Positions 31,855-41,700 of a stretch of DNA of 64,000 nt are shown one piece after another (within the stretch, counting starts at the first letter, position 1; each line of letters opens with the position of its first letter). The stretch lies in the NCBI RefSeq assembly GCF_900092135.1, contig NZ_FMYF01000007.1:1-64000 (forward strand). The letters run 5' to 3'. The DNA comes from Raineyella antarctica (GTDB lineage: Bacteria > Actinomycetota > Actinomycetes > Propionibacteriales > Propionibacteriaceae). The position numbers were made by a program, and so were the translations under genes. The notes below the pieces were generated by a model, which saw only the letters and a list, made by a program, of their open reading frames with translations, was not told where the DNA came from and searched no databases.

Positions 31855-32775
31855 TCAGGCCGCGGCGGGCAACGGTTCGACCAGGTGGCCGGGGATGCCG
31901 CGCAGCACCTCGGCAACCTCCGGCAGCAGCTCGCGGTAGACACTCGTACGTCGCCAGAGCAGGGCGATGTCGCGGTGCGGCGACGGCTCGGTGAAGCGGC
32001 GCAGCACGATCGCCGGATTCGGGGTGACCGGAGGGGCGACGGCGAGCTCGGGCATCAGGGTCGCCCCCACGCCGGCGGCGACCATGTGGCGCAGCGTCTC
32101 CAGGCTGGTGGCGCGGAAGCCCGCATGCTCGGTGGCGCCGGTCTCGGCGCACAGCGCCAGCGCCTGGTCGCGCAGGCAGTGGCCCTCCGTGAGCAGCAAC
32201 AGGTTCTCCCCGGCGATGGCTGAGGGATCCAGCGGCCCCTCCCCTGTGGCGACCGGGTCGCCCAGCGGGGCGGCCAGCACGAACTCCTCCCGGAACAGCG
32301 GCTCGATGTGGAGCGTCTCGTCCACGATCGGCAGTGCCACCGCGGCGGCGTCGAGAGCCCCGGAGCGCAGCTCGTCCAGCAGGACGGCGGTCTTCTCCTC
32401 CACCAGCAGGATCTCCAGGCCCGGGAAGCGCGAGCGCAGCTCCGGGACCACGTGCGGGAGCAGGTAGGGGCCGAGGGTGGGGAACATGCCCAGCCGGATG
32501 GTGCCGGCGTGCGGCTTGCGCGCCTGGCGGGCCAACCCGCGGATCTCCTCGGCCTCGGCCAGGATCCGACGGGCCCGCAGGACGACGGCCTCCCCCACCG
32601 CTGTGAAGATCACGCTCCGGGAACTGCGCTCGATCAGCGCTACCCCGAGTTCGCCCTCCAGCTTGCGGATCTGCGTCGAGAGGGTCGGCTGGCTGACGAA
32701 GGAGGCGGCGGCGGCCCTGCCGAAGTGGCGTTGTTCATGGAGTGCCACCAAGTACTCCAGGTCCCGCAGGTTCAC
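31855..32775 (-). CDS. oxyR: Hydrogen peroxide-sensing regulator OxyR
   Basis: A LysR-family peroxide sensor that activates ahp genes when oxidised. The 306-residue product from the GTG at 32775 (preceded by GGAGGAAG) has a winged helix (FGRAAAASFVSQPTLSTQIRKLE) and the redox cysteines C200 and C209 in EGHCLRDQALALC, matching E. coli C199 and C208. An upstream open extension of 29 residues is not used. It lies 145 bases downstream of ahpF on the same strand. Confidence 0.94.
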   Translation of the reverse strand: MNLRDLEYLVALHEQRHFGRAAAASFVSQPTLSTQIRKLEGELGVALIERSSRSVIFTAVGEAVVLRARRILAEAEEIRGLARQARKPHAGTIRLGMFPTLGPYLLPHVVPELRSRFPGLEILLVEEKTAVLLDELRSGALDAAAVALPIVDETLHIEPLFREEFVLAAPLGDPVATGEGPLDPSAIAGENLLLLTEGHCLRDQALALCAETGATEHAGFRATSLETLRHMVAAGVGATLMPELAVAPPVTPNPAIVLRRFTEPSPHRDIALLWRRTSVYRELLPEVAEVLRGIPGHLVEPLPAAA

Positions 32776-32920
32776 AGTCTTCCTCCGACGTTGTCGACAG
32801 CTGCGGACGTTGTCGCCAGCTGCGGACCACATAAGGTCCGCGGGCGAGGAGAGCATCCGCAACGGGCCGGCCGGGCCGCCGCCGCACCGGAGCGGAGCGG
32901 CGGCCCAGACCGGGCTGCGA

Positions 32921-34504
32921 TCAGCTGGCCACGATGGCGGCCGGCGCGGTGGTACGGATCATCTCGTCGAAGGCGCTCAGTGCGGCGGTCGCACCGGAGC
33001 CCTCGGCCACCACGATCTGCTTGAACGGAACGGTGGTGCAGTCCCCCGCGGCGAAGATGCCGGGGATGTTCGTCGCATTGCGCTCGTCGATCCGGATCTC
33101 CCCGCGCGGGGTGAGCTCCAGCGACGAGTCCTTCAGCCACTCGGTGTTGGGCAGCAGGCCGATCTGGACGAAGACACCGTCCACGTCGAGGGTCCGGATC
33201 TCGCCGGACTGGCGGTCCTCGTACTCCAGGCCGGTCATCTGCTGGCCGTCGCCGTTGACCTGGGTGGTGCGCGCCGAGGTGATCACCTCGGTGTTGGGCA
33301 GGCTGTACAGCTTGCGCAGCAGCACGTCGTCGGCCTTGAGCTCGTCCATGAACTCGACCACCGTCACGTGTTCGGTGACACCGGCCAGGTCGATCGCGGC
33401 CTCGACGCCGGAGTTGCCGCCACCGACGACGGCGATCGGCTTGCCCTTGAACAGCGGTCCGTCACAGTGCGGGCAGAAGGAGACACCCTTGTTGCGGTAG
33501 TCGGCCTCGCCCGGAACGCCGAGCGTACGCCAGCGGGCGCCGGTCGCGATGATCACCTGGCGGGCCTGCAGCCGGCCGCCACCCTCGAACTCGACGGTGT
33601 GCAGCTCGCCGTCGGTGCCCGGGACCAGCCGGGACGCCTGGACGCCGGCGATCTGGTCGATCTCGTACGCGTTCATGTGCTCGGCGTACTGCGCGCCCAG
33701 CTTCGGGCCCTCGGTGTAGACGGTCGAGACGTGGTTCTCGATGGCCATCGTGTCGAGCACCTGGCCGCCGACACGGTCGCAGGCCATGCCGGTCCGGATG
33801 CCCTTGCGGGCGGCGTAGATGGCGGCGGCGGAGCCGGCGGGGCCACCCCCGACGACCAGCACGTCGTACGGCTCGCGCTCGTTCAGCTTGCCGGCCGTAC
33901 GGGCCGCGGCGTGGTGGTCGAGGCGCTCGACGAACTGCTTCATGTCGGTGCGTCCCGAGCCCCACTCCTCACCGTTCAGGTAGATGGTCGGCACGGCCAG
34001 GATGCGGCGCTCCTCGACCTCGTCCTGGAACAGCGAGCCCTCCACCGCGGTGTGCTTGATCCGCGGGTTGAGCACGGCCATGGCGTTCAGCGCCTGGACG
34101 ACGGTCGGGCAGTTCTGGCAGGTCAACGACATGTACGTCACGAACTCGTAGTCGCCGTCGAGGTTCCGGACCGCCTCCATCGTCTCCTCGTCCTCCTTGA
34201 CCGGGTTGCCGCCGACCTGGACCAGGGCCAGCACCAGGGAGCTGAACTCGTGGCCCATCGGGATGCCCGCGAAGCGGACCGAGATGTCGGTGCCGGGGCG
34301 GGAGATCGCGAAGGAGGGGCGACGCTCGTCGTCATCGGCGCGCCGGTGGGTGACCTTGTCCGACAGGCTGGCGATCTGGTCGAGCATCTCGGCCAGCTCG
34401 GTGGACTTCGGGCGGTCATCCAGGGAGCTGACGAGCTCGATCGGCTCGACGATCTTGTCGTTCAGGATGGTCTTCAGCTGGGCGGTCAGGTTGGCGTCGA
34501 GCAT
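32921..34504 (-). CDS. ahpF: Alkyl hydroperoxide reductase flavoprotein AhpF
   Basis: A NADH-dependent FAD disulphide reductase that recycles AhpC. The 527-residue product has an N-terminal double-thioredoxin fold with C129/C132 (TCQNCP), the same numbers as E. coli AhpF. It continues with FAD binding ([18 protein letters not shown]), the active disulphide [13 protein letters not shown] binding ([14 protein letters not shown]) and [15 protein letters not shown]. The ATG at 34504 is clear. It is read in the same direction as ahpC but separated by about 460 bases, so it probably has its own promoter. Confidence 0.96.
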   Translation of the reverse strand: MLDANLTAQLKTILNDKIVEPIELVSSLDDRPKSTELAEMLDQIASLSDKVTHRRADDDERRPSFAISRPGTDISVRFAGIPMGHEFSSLVLALVQVGGNPVKEDEETMEAVRNLDGDYEFVTYMSLTCQNCPTVVQALNAMAVLNPRIKHTAVEGSLFQDEVEERRILAVPTIYLNGEEWGSGRTDMKQFVERLDHHAAARTAGKLNEREPYDVLVVGGGPAGSAAAIYAARKGIRTGMACDRVGGQVLDTMAIENHVSTVYTEGPKLGAQYAEHMNAYEIDQIAGVQASRLVPGTDGELHTVEFEGGGRLQARQVIIATGARWRTLGVPGEADYRNKGVSFCPHCDGPLFKGKPIAVVGGGNSGVEAAIDLAGVTEHVTVVEFMDELKADDVLLRKLYSLPNTEVITSARTTQVNGDGQQMTGLEYEDRQSGEIRTLDVDGVFVQIGLLPNTEWLKDSSLELTPRGEIRIDERNATNIPGIFAAGDCTTVPFKQIVVAEGSGATAALSAFDEMIRTTAPAAIVAS

Positions 34505-34963
34505 TGTGGTCCTCCGTGCTGCGGGGTCGACAGCCGGCGCACTCCTGGTGCGCCGGACGCGGGATGAGGGGGTGGCGGACCGGATGTCCGCGGGTGCGGT
34601 GCCATACGGGTCGGGGCCGTACGAATAGGGGCGTACGAAGCGGCCGTACGAAATCGGTGCGCACGAAAACGGTGCCGGCGGTGTCGGGCACGTACGCGCC
34701 GCGCCGGCCGGCGGGGCCCGCAGGCCGGCGGCCGGGTCGGCGGGGGGTGGGACCGGGGTCCCGGGTCCGTTCCGCGGGCCGGGAGGTGATCGACCGACCG
34801 ACCCGCGGGACGTCCGGTGGCCGTGGCGGGCACCCACGATGCGGGATGCCCGCCACGACGGACCGCTGGTGTCCGGCCGGAGCCGGTCACGCCTCCAGTC
34901 GGGACTGGACTTCAGACAGGACTACTCCACGCAGGCCTACTCCGCGCAGGCCGGTCGCGAGGG
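34505..34963 (-). other. Gene-free ahpF-ahpC gap with GTACGAA repeats
   Basis: No convincing gene is seen on either strand. Between about 34612 and 34670 the heptamer GTACGAA recurs three times with a fourth near-copy (GCACGAA), spaced 14-18 bases apart. Around 34925-34955 ACTCCACGCAGGCCT and ACTCCGCGCAGGCC form a direct repeat. These could be regulator sites for ahpF. Confidence 0.5.
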
Positions 34964-35527
34964 TCAGATCTTGCCGACGAGGTCGATACCCGGGGTGAGG
35001 GTGTCCTCGCCCTCTTCCCACTTGGCCGGGCAGACCTCGCCCGGGTGGGCGGCCACGTACTGGGCGGCGTGGATCTTGCGGATCAGCTGACCGGCCTCGC
35101 GGCCGATGCCCTCGGCAGTGGACTCGATGTACTGGATGGTGCCCTCGGGGTCGACCAGGAAGGTCGCACGGTCGGCCTGGCCGGCACCGGGACGCATGTT
35201 GTCGAAGTTGTTGGTGATGGTCCCGTTGGAGTCGCCCAGCATGTAGTACTGGATCTTGCCGACCTCGTCGGAGGAGTCGTGCCAGGCCTTGTGCACGAAG
35301 TGGGAGTCGGTGGAGACCGAGAAGACCTCGACGCCGAGCTTCTGCAGCTCGTCGTAGTGGTCGGCCATGTCACCGAGCTCGGTGGGGCAGACGAAGGTGA
35401 AGTCGGCCGGGTAGAAGAAGAAGACGCTCCACTTGCCCAGCGCGTCCTTCTCGGAGACCTCCACGAACTTGCCCTGGTGGTAGGCCTGGGTGGTGAACGG
35501 CAGGATCTTCGTGTTCATGAGCGACAT
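34964..35527 (-). CDS. ahpC: Alkyl hydroperoxide reductase peroxiredoxin AhpC
   Basis: A typical 2-Cys peroxiredoxin reducing H2O2 and organic peroxides in the cytoplasm. 187 residues; peroxidatic C47 lies in [12 protein letters not shown], resolving C166 in GEVCPAKW, and the thioredoxin-fold strands match AhpC of the AhpF-dependent type. The ATG at 35527 is preceded by AGAGG. The promoter region carries an OxyR-like inverted repeat. Confidence 0.97.
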   Translation of the reverse strand: MSLMNTKILPFTTQAYHQGKFVEVSEKDALGKWSVFFFYPADFTFVCPTELGDMADHYDELQKLGVEVFSVSTDSHFVHKAWHDSSDEVGKIQYYMLGDSNGTITNNFDNMRPGAGQADRATFLVDPEGTIQYIESTAEGIGREAGQLIRKIHAAQYVAAHPGEVCPAKWEEGEDTLTPGIDLVGKI

Positions 35528-35596
35528 TGGTGAACCTCTTTCGTTGGTCTTCTCGCTGACTTGCAATACAGACTCTATATCGGTTCTCCAACTTTT

Positions 35597-35648
35597 GATA
35601 GGCGTTTTCGATCGATCTTGTGCATGGGCCGATAGCCTGAGCCTATCG
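35597..35648. promoter_or_regulatory. OxyR-like operator between ahpC and AhpD-like gene
   Basis: CGATAG-CCTGAG-CCTATCG (35630-35648) contains ATAG-N7-CTAT, the half of the classic OxyR tetranucleotide pattern. A further GATAG lies at 35597-35601. It sits in the 168-base divergent region and could serve both ahpC and the gene at 35696. Confidence 0.6.
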
Positions 35649-35695
35649 CCCCGACCCCGGGATACGCCGGGCGAGGCAGGACTACGCTGACCGTC

Positions 35696-36154
35696 ATGGC
35701 GCGCTTCTACCTGGACAAGTCCGACCCGCAGGCCTGGCAGGCGACCAGGAAATGGGCCGACCAGATCACCGCCTCCGTCACCGCCGCCGGCCTGCACCCC
35801 GCAGTGGTCGAGTTGATGAGCCTGCGGATCTCCCAGATCAACGGCTGCGCGTTCTGCCTCGACACCCACACCCACAAGGCCCTGATGGCCGGCCTCACCA
35901 AGCAGCAGCTCGGCGTGCTGGCGGCGTGGCGGGAGGCGGAGGAGATGTTCTCCGAGGTGGAACGGGCGGCGCTGGCGATCGGCGAGGCTGCGACCCTCCT
36001 GCCCGCACCCGACCTGCGACGCGCCGAACTCGCCCGGGCCCGTGAGTTGCTCACCGACGAGCAGTACTCCGCCCTGCAGTGGGTGGCGATCCGGATGAAC
36101 GTCTACAACCGGGTCTCGATCCTCAGTGAGCACCCCGTACGCCCCCGGGAGTGA
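35696..36154 (+). CDS. AhpD/carboxymuconolactone decarboxylase-family protein
   Basis: A 152-residue all-helical protein with the AhpD-type CxxC motif [10 protein letters not shown], which in AhpD acts as a thiol reductant and proton relay. Because AhpF is present to reduce AhpC, this protein is a back-up or separate peroxidase. It is divergent from ahpC across an OxyR-like site. The ATG at 35696 is the only likely start. Confidence 0.88.
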   Translation: MARFYLDKSDPQAWQATRKWADQITASVTAAGLHPAVVELMSLRISQINGCAFCLDTHTHKALMAGLTKQQLGVLAAWREAEEMFSEVERAALAIGEAATLLPAPDLRRAELARARELLTDEQYSALQWVAIRMNVYNRVSILSEHPVRPRE

Positions 36155-36166
36155 GGCTGGTCGGGA

Positions 36167-36183
36167 GCCCGCGATTCGCGGGC
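36167..36183 (+). terminator. Short hairpin terminator
   Basis: GCCCGCG-ATT-CGCGGGC is a perfect 7 bp stem 13 bases after the AhpD-like stop codon and just before the manganese riboswitch. Confidence 0.65.
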
Positions 36184-36204
36184 GTCACCACCCATCGGGT
36201 AGGC

Positions 36205-36345
36205 TACGCGGGCGAGAGGGAGTAGTCCCCAACAACCGCGTCGACATACTGGCCCCTGGCCCGGCGCGGAGGGCCATCGGTGATGGCGGACGAGACTTTC
36301 GACTGTTTTGCCCATCATCGGACGGGCACGGTCGGAGTCAACCCC
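36205..36345 (+). promoter_or_regulatory. yybP-ykoY manganese riboswitch
   Basis: The GGGAGTAGTCCCC entry, the CCCGGCGCGGAGGGCC central part and GGACGAGACTTTCG with a final stem before the gene follow the yybP-ykoY pattern. The next gene is a GDT1/UPF0016-type manganese exporter, the commonest partner. High Mn(II) should switch the gene on. Boundaries are approximate. Confidence 0.85.
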
Positions 36346-36381
36346 ATCGGGTCGCCTGTGACCGGCCCCGGAGAGGACTCC

Positions 36382-36990
36382 ATGAACGCCCTCCTGCTCA
36401 GCACCGCGGTGATCTTCATCGCCGAACTCGGTGACAAGAGCCAGCTCATGGCGATGACGTTCGCCGCCCGCTACCGCCCGCGCGACGTACTGATCGGGAT
36501 CAGCATCGCCACCGCCATCGTGCACCTCGCCTCGGTCGCGATCGGCTACTTCATCGGCGACGTGTTCGCCCAGTGGCAGGGCGGCATCGCCGTCGTCGCC
36601 GGCATCGCCTTCTTCGTCTTCGCGCTCTGGACCCTGCGAGGCGACGAGCTGACCGACGAGGAGGCCGAGAAGGCCCGCAAGGCCAAGGGCTTCTCCCTGG
36701 TAGCGGTGGGCACCGCCTTCTTCCTGGCAGAGCTGGGCGACAAGACCATGCTGGCCACCATCACGCTGGCCACCCAGGAGAACTGGTTCTGGACCTGGAT
36801 CGGCTCGACGGTCGGCATGGTCGCCGCCGACGCGCTGGCCATCCTGGTCGGCTACATCCTCAAGCGCCAACTGCCCGAGAGGGTGATCAAGTACGGTGCG
36901 GCGGCCCTGTTCGCGGTCTTCGGCCTGCTGCTGGTCCTCGAGGGCACCGGGGTGATCGGAGGCGGAGCGGGCCTGCGGCCGGTGGCATGA
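36382..36990 (+). CDS. GDT1/TMEM165-family Mn(II) exporter
   Basis: A 202-residue membrane protein with two copies of the ExGD(K/R)(S/T) transport motif: ELGDKS at residues 15-20 and ELGDKT in the second half. These lie in a pseudo-symmetric arrangement of about six helices with a charged loop (DEEAEKARKAKG) between. The family exports manganese. The ATG at 36382 is the start; an open frame upstream covers the riboswitch and is not coding. Confidence 0.93.
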   Translation: MNALLLSTAVIFIAELGDKSQLMAMTFAARYRPRDVLIGISIATAIVHLASVAIGYFIGDVFAQWQGGIAVVAGIAFFVFALWTLRGDELTDEEAEKARKAKGFSLVAVGTAFFLAELGDKTMLATITLATQENWFWTWIGSTVGMVAADALAILVGYILKRQLPERVIKYGAAALFAVFGLLLVLEGTGVIGGGAGLRPVA

Positions 36991-36997
36991 TGCACAG

Positions 36998-38329
36998 GTG
37001 ACGACTGCCGAGCCGACCCCGGCCACCCTGCCGACGACCAACTGGTGCGCCACGGCGACGATCGCCTCCCCGGAGCGGTCGTACGCCGTGGCCGACGCCG
37101 CGCAGGCCGCCGAACTGTTCGCGGCCCGGCCCGACTCCCGGGTGCAACTGCTCGGCTCCCGCTTCAGCCATCCGGCCCTGCTCGAGGGCACCGACGGCAT
37201 GGCGGTCCACCTGCGCACCCGCGGGCCGAAGGTACTGCGGCTGGACGCCAGCACCGTCACCGTCACCGGCGACTGCACGCTGACCGAGTTGTGGGAGCAC
37301 GTCCGCGACTGGGGGCTGACCCTGCCGGTGTGCCCGCCGGTGATCACCGAGCAGACCGTCGCCGGGGCGATCGCCACCGGGACCCACGCCCAGGGCCTGG
37401 GCGAGGGGCTACTGGCCGACGCGGTCACGGCCGTGGCGTACGTCGACGCCGCCGGGCAGGAGCACGAGGTCACGGCGGACCAGGAGGAGTTCGGCGCCTT
37501 CCTGCTGCACCTGGGCTGCCTGGGGCTGGTCACCCGGCTCACCCTGGCGGTCCGGCCGAACACCCGCTACCACTGCGTGAAGTACACGACCTCCGGCACC
37601 GACCTGCAGCAGGACTTCGCCCTCTGGAACGCCCGCTCCGCGCACGTCAAGGCGTGGTGGTGGGTGGACGAGGACCGCGCCCACGTCTGGGAGGTCAACC
37701 CTGCCGCCGGTCCCCAGCCGCCGCACGACCACCTGGCCGTCGCCCACACCGACCTCAACCCGATCCTGGCCGCCACCCAGGCGCGCCTCGGCGACGACAC
37801 CGGGGACCACAACAATGACGCCGCCCCGCAACGTACGGTCGGGCGGTTCTACGACTACAGCGACGTCGAGGGCGACCTGGTCGAGATCTTCCGCAACGGC
37901 ATCCCCGCCCCGCAGGTGAACATGGAGGTCGGGGTGCCGCTGGACCGGTTCACCGCGGCCGCCGCCGACCTGCGCGCGACCGTCGGAGCCTCCCCGTTCC
38001 GGCTGCACTACCCCGTCATCCTGCGCCCGACCGGGCCCTCGCAGGCGTGGCTGTCGTCGGCGTACGGACGGGCGGTGGTGTGGTTCGGCTTCGTGGTCTA
38101 CCAGCGCCCGGACGGTTCGGTGGCGGACGGCTCGGTGGAACTGCTCGGTGACATCCAGCGCACCCTCGCCACCCACGGCGGACTGCCGCACTGGGGCAAG
38201 TACTTCGACGAAGCCCGGTTCGACCTGGCCGCCCTGCCGCGACTGGCCGACTTCCGGGCCGTCCGGGCACGCCTCGATCCGGGCCGCCGCTTCCTCAGTG
38301 CGCGGGTCGCCCAGGTGCTGCACGTCTGA
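36998..38329 (+). CDS. FAD-linked sugar-acid/alditol oxidase-like protein
   Basis: A 443-residue vanillyl-alcohol-oxidase-type flavoprotein beginning at GTG. The FAD-binding half has LLGSRFSHP, ITEQTVAGAIATGTHAQGLG and LGCLGLVTRLTL; the substrate half ends PHWGKYFDEARFDL and RLDPGRRFLSARV, as in L-gulono-lactone and alditol oxidases (the HWxK-type motif). The substrate is unknown. It follows the Mn exporter by seven bases and may share its transcript. Confidence 0.85.
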   Translation: MTTAEPTPATLPTTNWCATATIASPERSYAVADAAQAAELFAARPDSRVQLLGSRFSHPALLEGTDGMAVHLRTRGPKVLRLDASTVTVTGDCTLTELWEHVRDWGLTLPVCPPVITEQTVAGAIATGTHAQGLGEGLLADAVTAVAYVDAAGQEHEVTADQEEFGAFLLHLGCLGLVTRLTLAVRPNTRYHCVKYTTSGTDLQQDFALWNARSAHVKAWWWVDEDRAHVWEVNPAAGPQPPHDHLAVAHTDLNPILAATQARLGDDTGDHNNDAAPQRTVGRFYDYSDVEGDLVEIFRNGIPAPQVNMEVGVPLDRFTAAAADLRATVGASPFRLHYPVILRPTGPSQAWLSSAYGRAVVWFGFVVYQRPDGSVADGSVELLGDIQRTLATHGGLPHWGKYFDEARFDLAALPRLADFRAVRARLDPGRRFLSARVAQVLHV

Positions 38330-38513
38330 TCGGCGGTCTCCCTCTCGGACGGCAGGACCCGGGGCAACCCTGAACCCACCCACGACGCCGCCCGGAAGAC
38401 ACCCATCTGTCCCCCGAATGCGTCGCGGAGCGGCCCGTGCCGCGACCCCGGGTCGGTAGCCTTGGGGTATCCGCCGCCGGCGTCCGCGCCGGCCGATCGC
38501 AACGGGAGCACTC

Positions 38514-38846
38514 ATGGGAATCTTTGACGAGGCCAAGAAGAAGCTCAACCTGGACGAGACCCTGGAGAAGGTGACCAAGGTCGTCAAGGAGACCGTCGAC
38601 CAGATCGACGACGTGATCGACAAGGGCCGCGAGACCCTGACCGAGAAGTTCGACCGGGACAAGGACCAGGACGCCGCCGGGACCGGTGCGCCGGAAACCG
38701 TCGACCCCGACTTCGGCCCCGAGAAGGATGACCTGGACCCGGGCGCCGAGTTCGGCCCGGGCACCGAGGCCACCGACGAGCCCAAGGTCGACGTCTCCAA
38801 GGTCGCCGAGGAGGCCGACGACTCCAAGACGGAGTACACCATCTGA
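38514..38846 (+). CDS. Small acidic protein of unknown function
   Basis: 110 residues with an N-terminal amphipathic helix (MGIFDEAKKKLNLDETLEKV) and a long Asp/Glu/Pro-rich tail without hydrophobic segments. The start resembles the MT0933-type 'antitoxin' family, but no toxin sits beside it and I do not assign a function. It is a single gene with a gap of about 180 bases before it. Confidence 0.65.
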   Translation: MGIFDEAKKKLNLDETLEKVTKVVKETVDQIDDVIDKGRETLTEKFDRDKDQDAAGTGAPETVDPDFGPEKDDLDPGAEFGPGTEATDEPKVDVSKVAEEADDSKTEYTI

Positions 38847-38924
38847 CCGTCACGGCCGTTCGGATGACGAACGACCGGTGACACACCCCACGGACCACGG
38901 GAGCCCGGGCCTACCATCGGGCCC

Positions 38925-39458
38925 ATGGTTCCCGTGGTCCGTGATGCGTCTGCCGCCGATGCGGCGTCCTGCGCGGCGATCTACGCCCCGTACGTCCGCG
39001 ACACCACCATCACGTTCGAGGAGGTCGTCCCGAGAGTCGACGAGATGGCCGTACGGATCGGCCGGGCGAGCGAGCGGTGGGCGTGGCTGGTGGCCGAGCA
39101 GGAGGGGGAGGTACTCGGCTACGCGTACGCGGGGTCGTTCAAGGAGCGCTCCGCCTTCCGCTGGTCCTGTGAGACCAGCGTCTACCTGGCGCCCGACGCC
39201 CGGGGCAAGGGCCTGGGCCGACTGTTGTACACCGAACTGCTGGACCGGATGGCCGGCCGCGGGTACCGGATCGCCGTCGCCGCGATCACCCAGCCGAACG
39301 GGCCGAGCATGTCGTTGCACCGGTCCTTCGGGTTCGAACAGGTCGCGCTGCTGCCCGCGATCGGCTGGAAGCACGGCGCCTGGTGGGACGTCGCCTGGCT
39401 GCAACGACCCCTCGGCCCGGGCACGCCGCAGGGCCGGCCGCCCGCCGAGCCCCACTGA
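38925..39458 (+). CDS. GNAT N-acetyltransferase, phosphinothricin-type
   Basis: A 177-residue acetyl-CoA-dependent acetyltransferase. The segments AAIYAPYVRDTTITFEE, YAYAGSFKERSAFRWSCETSVYL and the CoA loop DARGKGLGRLL, then SLHRSFGFEQVALL, match the PAT/Bar group that detoxifies methionine-sulphoximine-like amino acids. The actual substrate is unproven. The last ten residues are a Pro/Gly-rich tail. Confidence 0.88.
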   Translation: MVPVVRDASAADAASCAAIYAPYVRDTTITFEEVVPRVDEMAVRIGRASERWAWLVAEQEGEVLGYAYAGSFKERSAFRWSCETSVYLAPDARGKGLGRLLYTELLDRMAGRGYRIAVAAITQPNGPSMSLHRSFGFEQVALLPAIGWKHGAWWDVAWLQRPLGPGTPQGRPPAEPH

Positions 39459-39482
39459 CGCGCCCACCCCTATCATGTGCGC

Positions 39483-40616
39483 ATGGGTAGCGAACAGCAG
39501 ACGAGTGACACTCCATCGTCCGCGCGACCACGCGCACTGATCGCCGCCCCCTTCTACCCACCACACATCGGCGGCATCGAGCGCTACAGCGCCAACGTGG
39601 CCCAGGAGCTGGTCGACCGAGGCTGGCAGGTCGATGTCCTGGCCTGTGGCCCGCGCAGCCAGGAGCCCACCGCCCGACCCGGACCCGGCGGCGAGGCGGT
39701 GCACGAGCTCGACGCCGTGATCGCCGCGAGCCGCCTGCCGATCCCGCTGCCGACCCGGCGCAACCGCGCGATCCTGCGCACCGTACAGGGCAGCTACGAC
39801 TTCACCCTGGTCCAGTCCCACCTGTTCATCAGCGGCCTGCTGGCCACCTCGCTCTCCCGTGGGGGTCGCCGGGTCTGGCTGAACCACGGCTCGGGCCACG
39901 TCCCCACCGACAGCCGCCTGCTGAATGCGGCGATCGCCGGCTACGAGCACGTCCTGGCCCTCTTGCTCCGCCGCCGGGTCGATGCGCAGGCGGCGGTCTC
40001 GAACGAATCGGCGGCCTGGATGCGGCACCTGGGCGTCCGCGGGGCCGTCGGCGTCGGCAACGCGGTGGCCTCCGTCGCCCCGGCCAGGGGGCCTCGCGAG
40101 CCCGGCCCGCTCCGGGTCCTCTACGCGGGCCGGCTGGAACCGGGCAAGGGCGCCGATGAGGCGATCGAGATGGTCGAGAAGGCCAGGTCGGCCGGGCCGA
40201 TCGAATTGACCATCTGTGGCGACGGTTCCCAGCGTCCCGCGATCGAGGAGCTGCTGCGCGACCGACCCGCCGCCGCGCGCTACCTCGGCCCGATCCCCCA
40301 CGACGAGTTGCTGGCCCTGATGGGGACCGCCGACGTCTTCATCTACCCCTCCACCTACCCCGAGGGGTTCCCGACAGTGCTGCTGGAGGCCGGGGCGCAG
40401 GGCTGCGCAGTGCTCACCTACCCCGTCGCAGGCACGGCCGAACTCCTGGCGGAAGGCGGCGGCTGGCGGGTCACCGACCGGGACCAGGGCGTCGCAGCAC
40501 TGTCAGCTGCGGCGCAGGACCCCGCGGCGGTCACCAGCCAGGGGGAGGTGATGCGCCGTTCGATCGAGACGCGCTTCACCTGGACCCACCTGGTCGACCG
40601 GCTCCTGGCGCTCTGA
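39483..40616 (+). CDS. GT4-family glycosyltransferase
   Basis: A 377-residue retaining glycosyltransferase of the GT-B fold. It has an N-terminal FYPPHIGGIERYSANVAQEL motif, a C-terminal nucleotide-sugar binding domain beginning LRVLYAGRLEPGKGADEAIEM, and the catalytic motif EGFPTVLLEAGAQGCAV. It probably builds a cell-surface glycan together with the GT2 enzyme and flippase next to it. The ATG at 39483 is used; a GTG two codons upstream is possible. Confidence 0.88.
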   Translation: MGSEQQTSDTPSSARPRALIAAPFYPPHIGGIERYSANVAQELVDRGWQVDVLACGPRSQEPTARPGPGGEAVHELDAVIAASRLPIPLPTRRNRAILRTVQGSYDFTLVQSHLFISGLLATSLSRGGRRVWLNHGSGHVPTDSRLLNAAIAGYEHVLALLLRRRVDAQAAVSNESAAWMRHLGVRGAVGVGNAVASVAPARGPREPGPLRVLYAGRLEPGKGADEAIEMVEKARSAGPIELTICGDGSQRPAIEELLRDRPAAARYLGPIPHDELLALMGTADVFIYPSTYPEGFPTVLLEAGAQGCAVLTYPVAGTAELLAEGGGWRVTDRDQGVAALSAAAQDPAAVTSQGEVMRRSIETRFTWTHLVDRLLAL

Positions 40617-40632
40617 GGCGCGCACCCCCGGA

Positions 40633-41514
40633 TCAGTCGTCGATGCCGGGGATCTTGGTCGCCTGGATTGTCGCCAGCACCTCGTAGTGGTGCCGTACGT
40701 CCTCCTCGGACAGCTTGCGGCTGCGCAACGCGACCACCCGGTCCCCCACGCCGGCCTTCTCTGCGGCGGTGTAGATGGCCTTCTTCGCATCGGCGAACGC
40801 CAGCTGCGTGAAGGTCTGGAAGCGGTTCAGGTGCGCAGGCGCGTGCCGCCGGATGACGACCTTGGTCGCGTCGAGGCTGCGACGGTACTTGTCGGCCGTC
40901 ACGTAACCGGCCTCCCGCACGTAGAGCAGCGGCAGCTCCTGCACGACAGTCTTGCGCTTCCCGAGCGTACGCAGCCACAGGTCCTGGTCCTCGGCCCGCA
41001 GCAGACCCGTGTCGTACGGGTTGTTGCGGAACCACTCGGTCCGGCCGGTGATCACCGAGTGGATGTAGGGACCGAAGACGAAGTGCTCGGCCACGGAGGC
41101 GTCGGGGATGGACGTACGGTAACCGCGCGGGCGGCTCTCCGCGTCGATCGAGATGCCGTCGGCGACGACGAAGTCCACATCGGGATGCGCATTCAGGTAG
41201 GCGACCTGCAGCTCGAGCCGCTGCGGGTGGTTGACGTCGTCGGAGTCCAGCCGGGCCAGCAGCGGGGTCGTGGTGCGCTGGGCGATCTCGTTGAGCCGCG
41301 AGGCGAGGCCGAGGTTCTGCTCGCCCTTGACCACCGTCACCCGGTCGTCGTCGATCCTCGACAGCAGCTCATACGACCCGTCTGTCGAGCAGTCGTCGAT
41401 GATCAGCAACTTCCAGTCGGGGTAGGTCTGGGCGAAGACCGAGCGGATCGTCTCCAGGACGCTGCGGGCACTGTTGTGGACCGGAAGGCCGATGGTGACG
41501 GTGCTATCGCTCAT
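40633..41514 (-). CDS. GT2-family glycosyltransferase
   Basis: A 293-residue inverting glycosyltransferase: the N-terminal GLPVHNSARSVLETIRSVF opening, IIDDCSTDGS, ARLDSDD (the DXD metal site) and AEDQDLWLR catalytic region are typical of GT-A fold family 2. The ATG at 41514 follows GGAGGA. It is convergent with the GT4 gene. The donor and acceptor are unknown. Confidence 0.88.
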   Translation of the reverse strand: MSDSTVTIGLPVHNSARSVLETIRSVFAQTYPDWKLLIIDDCSTDGSYELLSRIDDDRVTVVKGEQNLGLASRLNEIAQRTTTPLLARLDSDDVNHPQRLELQVAYLNAHPDVDFVVADGISIDAESRPRGYRTSIPDASVAEHFVFGPYIHSVITGRTEWFRNNPYDTGLLRAEDQDLWLRTLGKRKTVVQELPLLYVREAGYVTADKYRRSLDATKVVIRRHAPAHLNRFQTFTQLAFADAKKAIYTAAEKAGVGDRVVALRSRKLSEEDVRHHYEVLATIQATKIPGIDD

Positions 41515-41700
41515 GAGTGCTCCTCCGACAAGGTCCCCGCAGCTGACCTCGGTGCCGGGGGCCTGTCCGCCCGGTCTGCAGGGACTTCTGCGCCAGCGGC
41601 GGGTGTCCACCACGGCCGCTCCCACCGTAGTGGAGTCCCTCGTCAGGTCCCAACTTCCCGGTCCCGGCTCTCCGGCTCCCGACCCGCGGCTGCGGACCCC

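Noticed and set aside
38514-38846. Toxin-antitoxin pair with the acetyltransferase at 38925
   Set aside because: The small acidic protein lacks a ribbon-helix-helix fold, and the acetyltransferase is of the phosphinothricin type, not TacT-like; the genes are separate.
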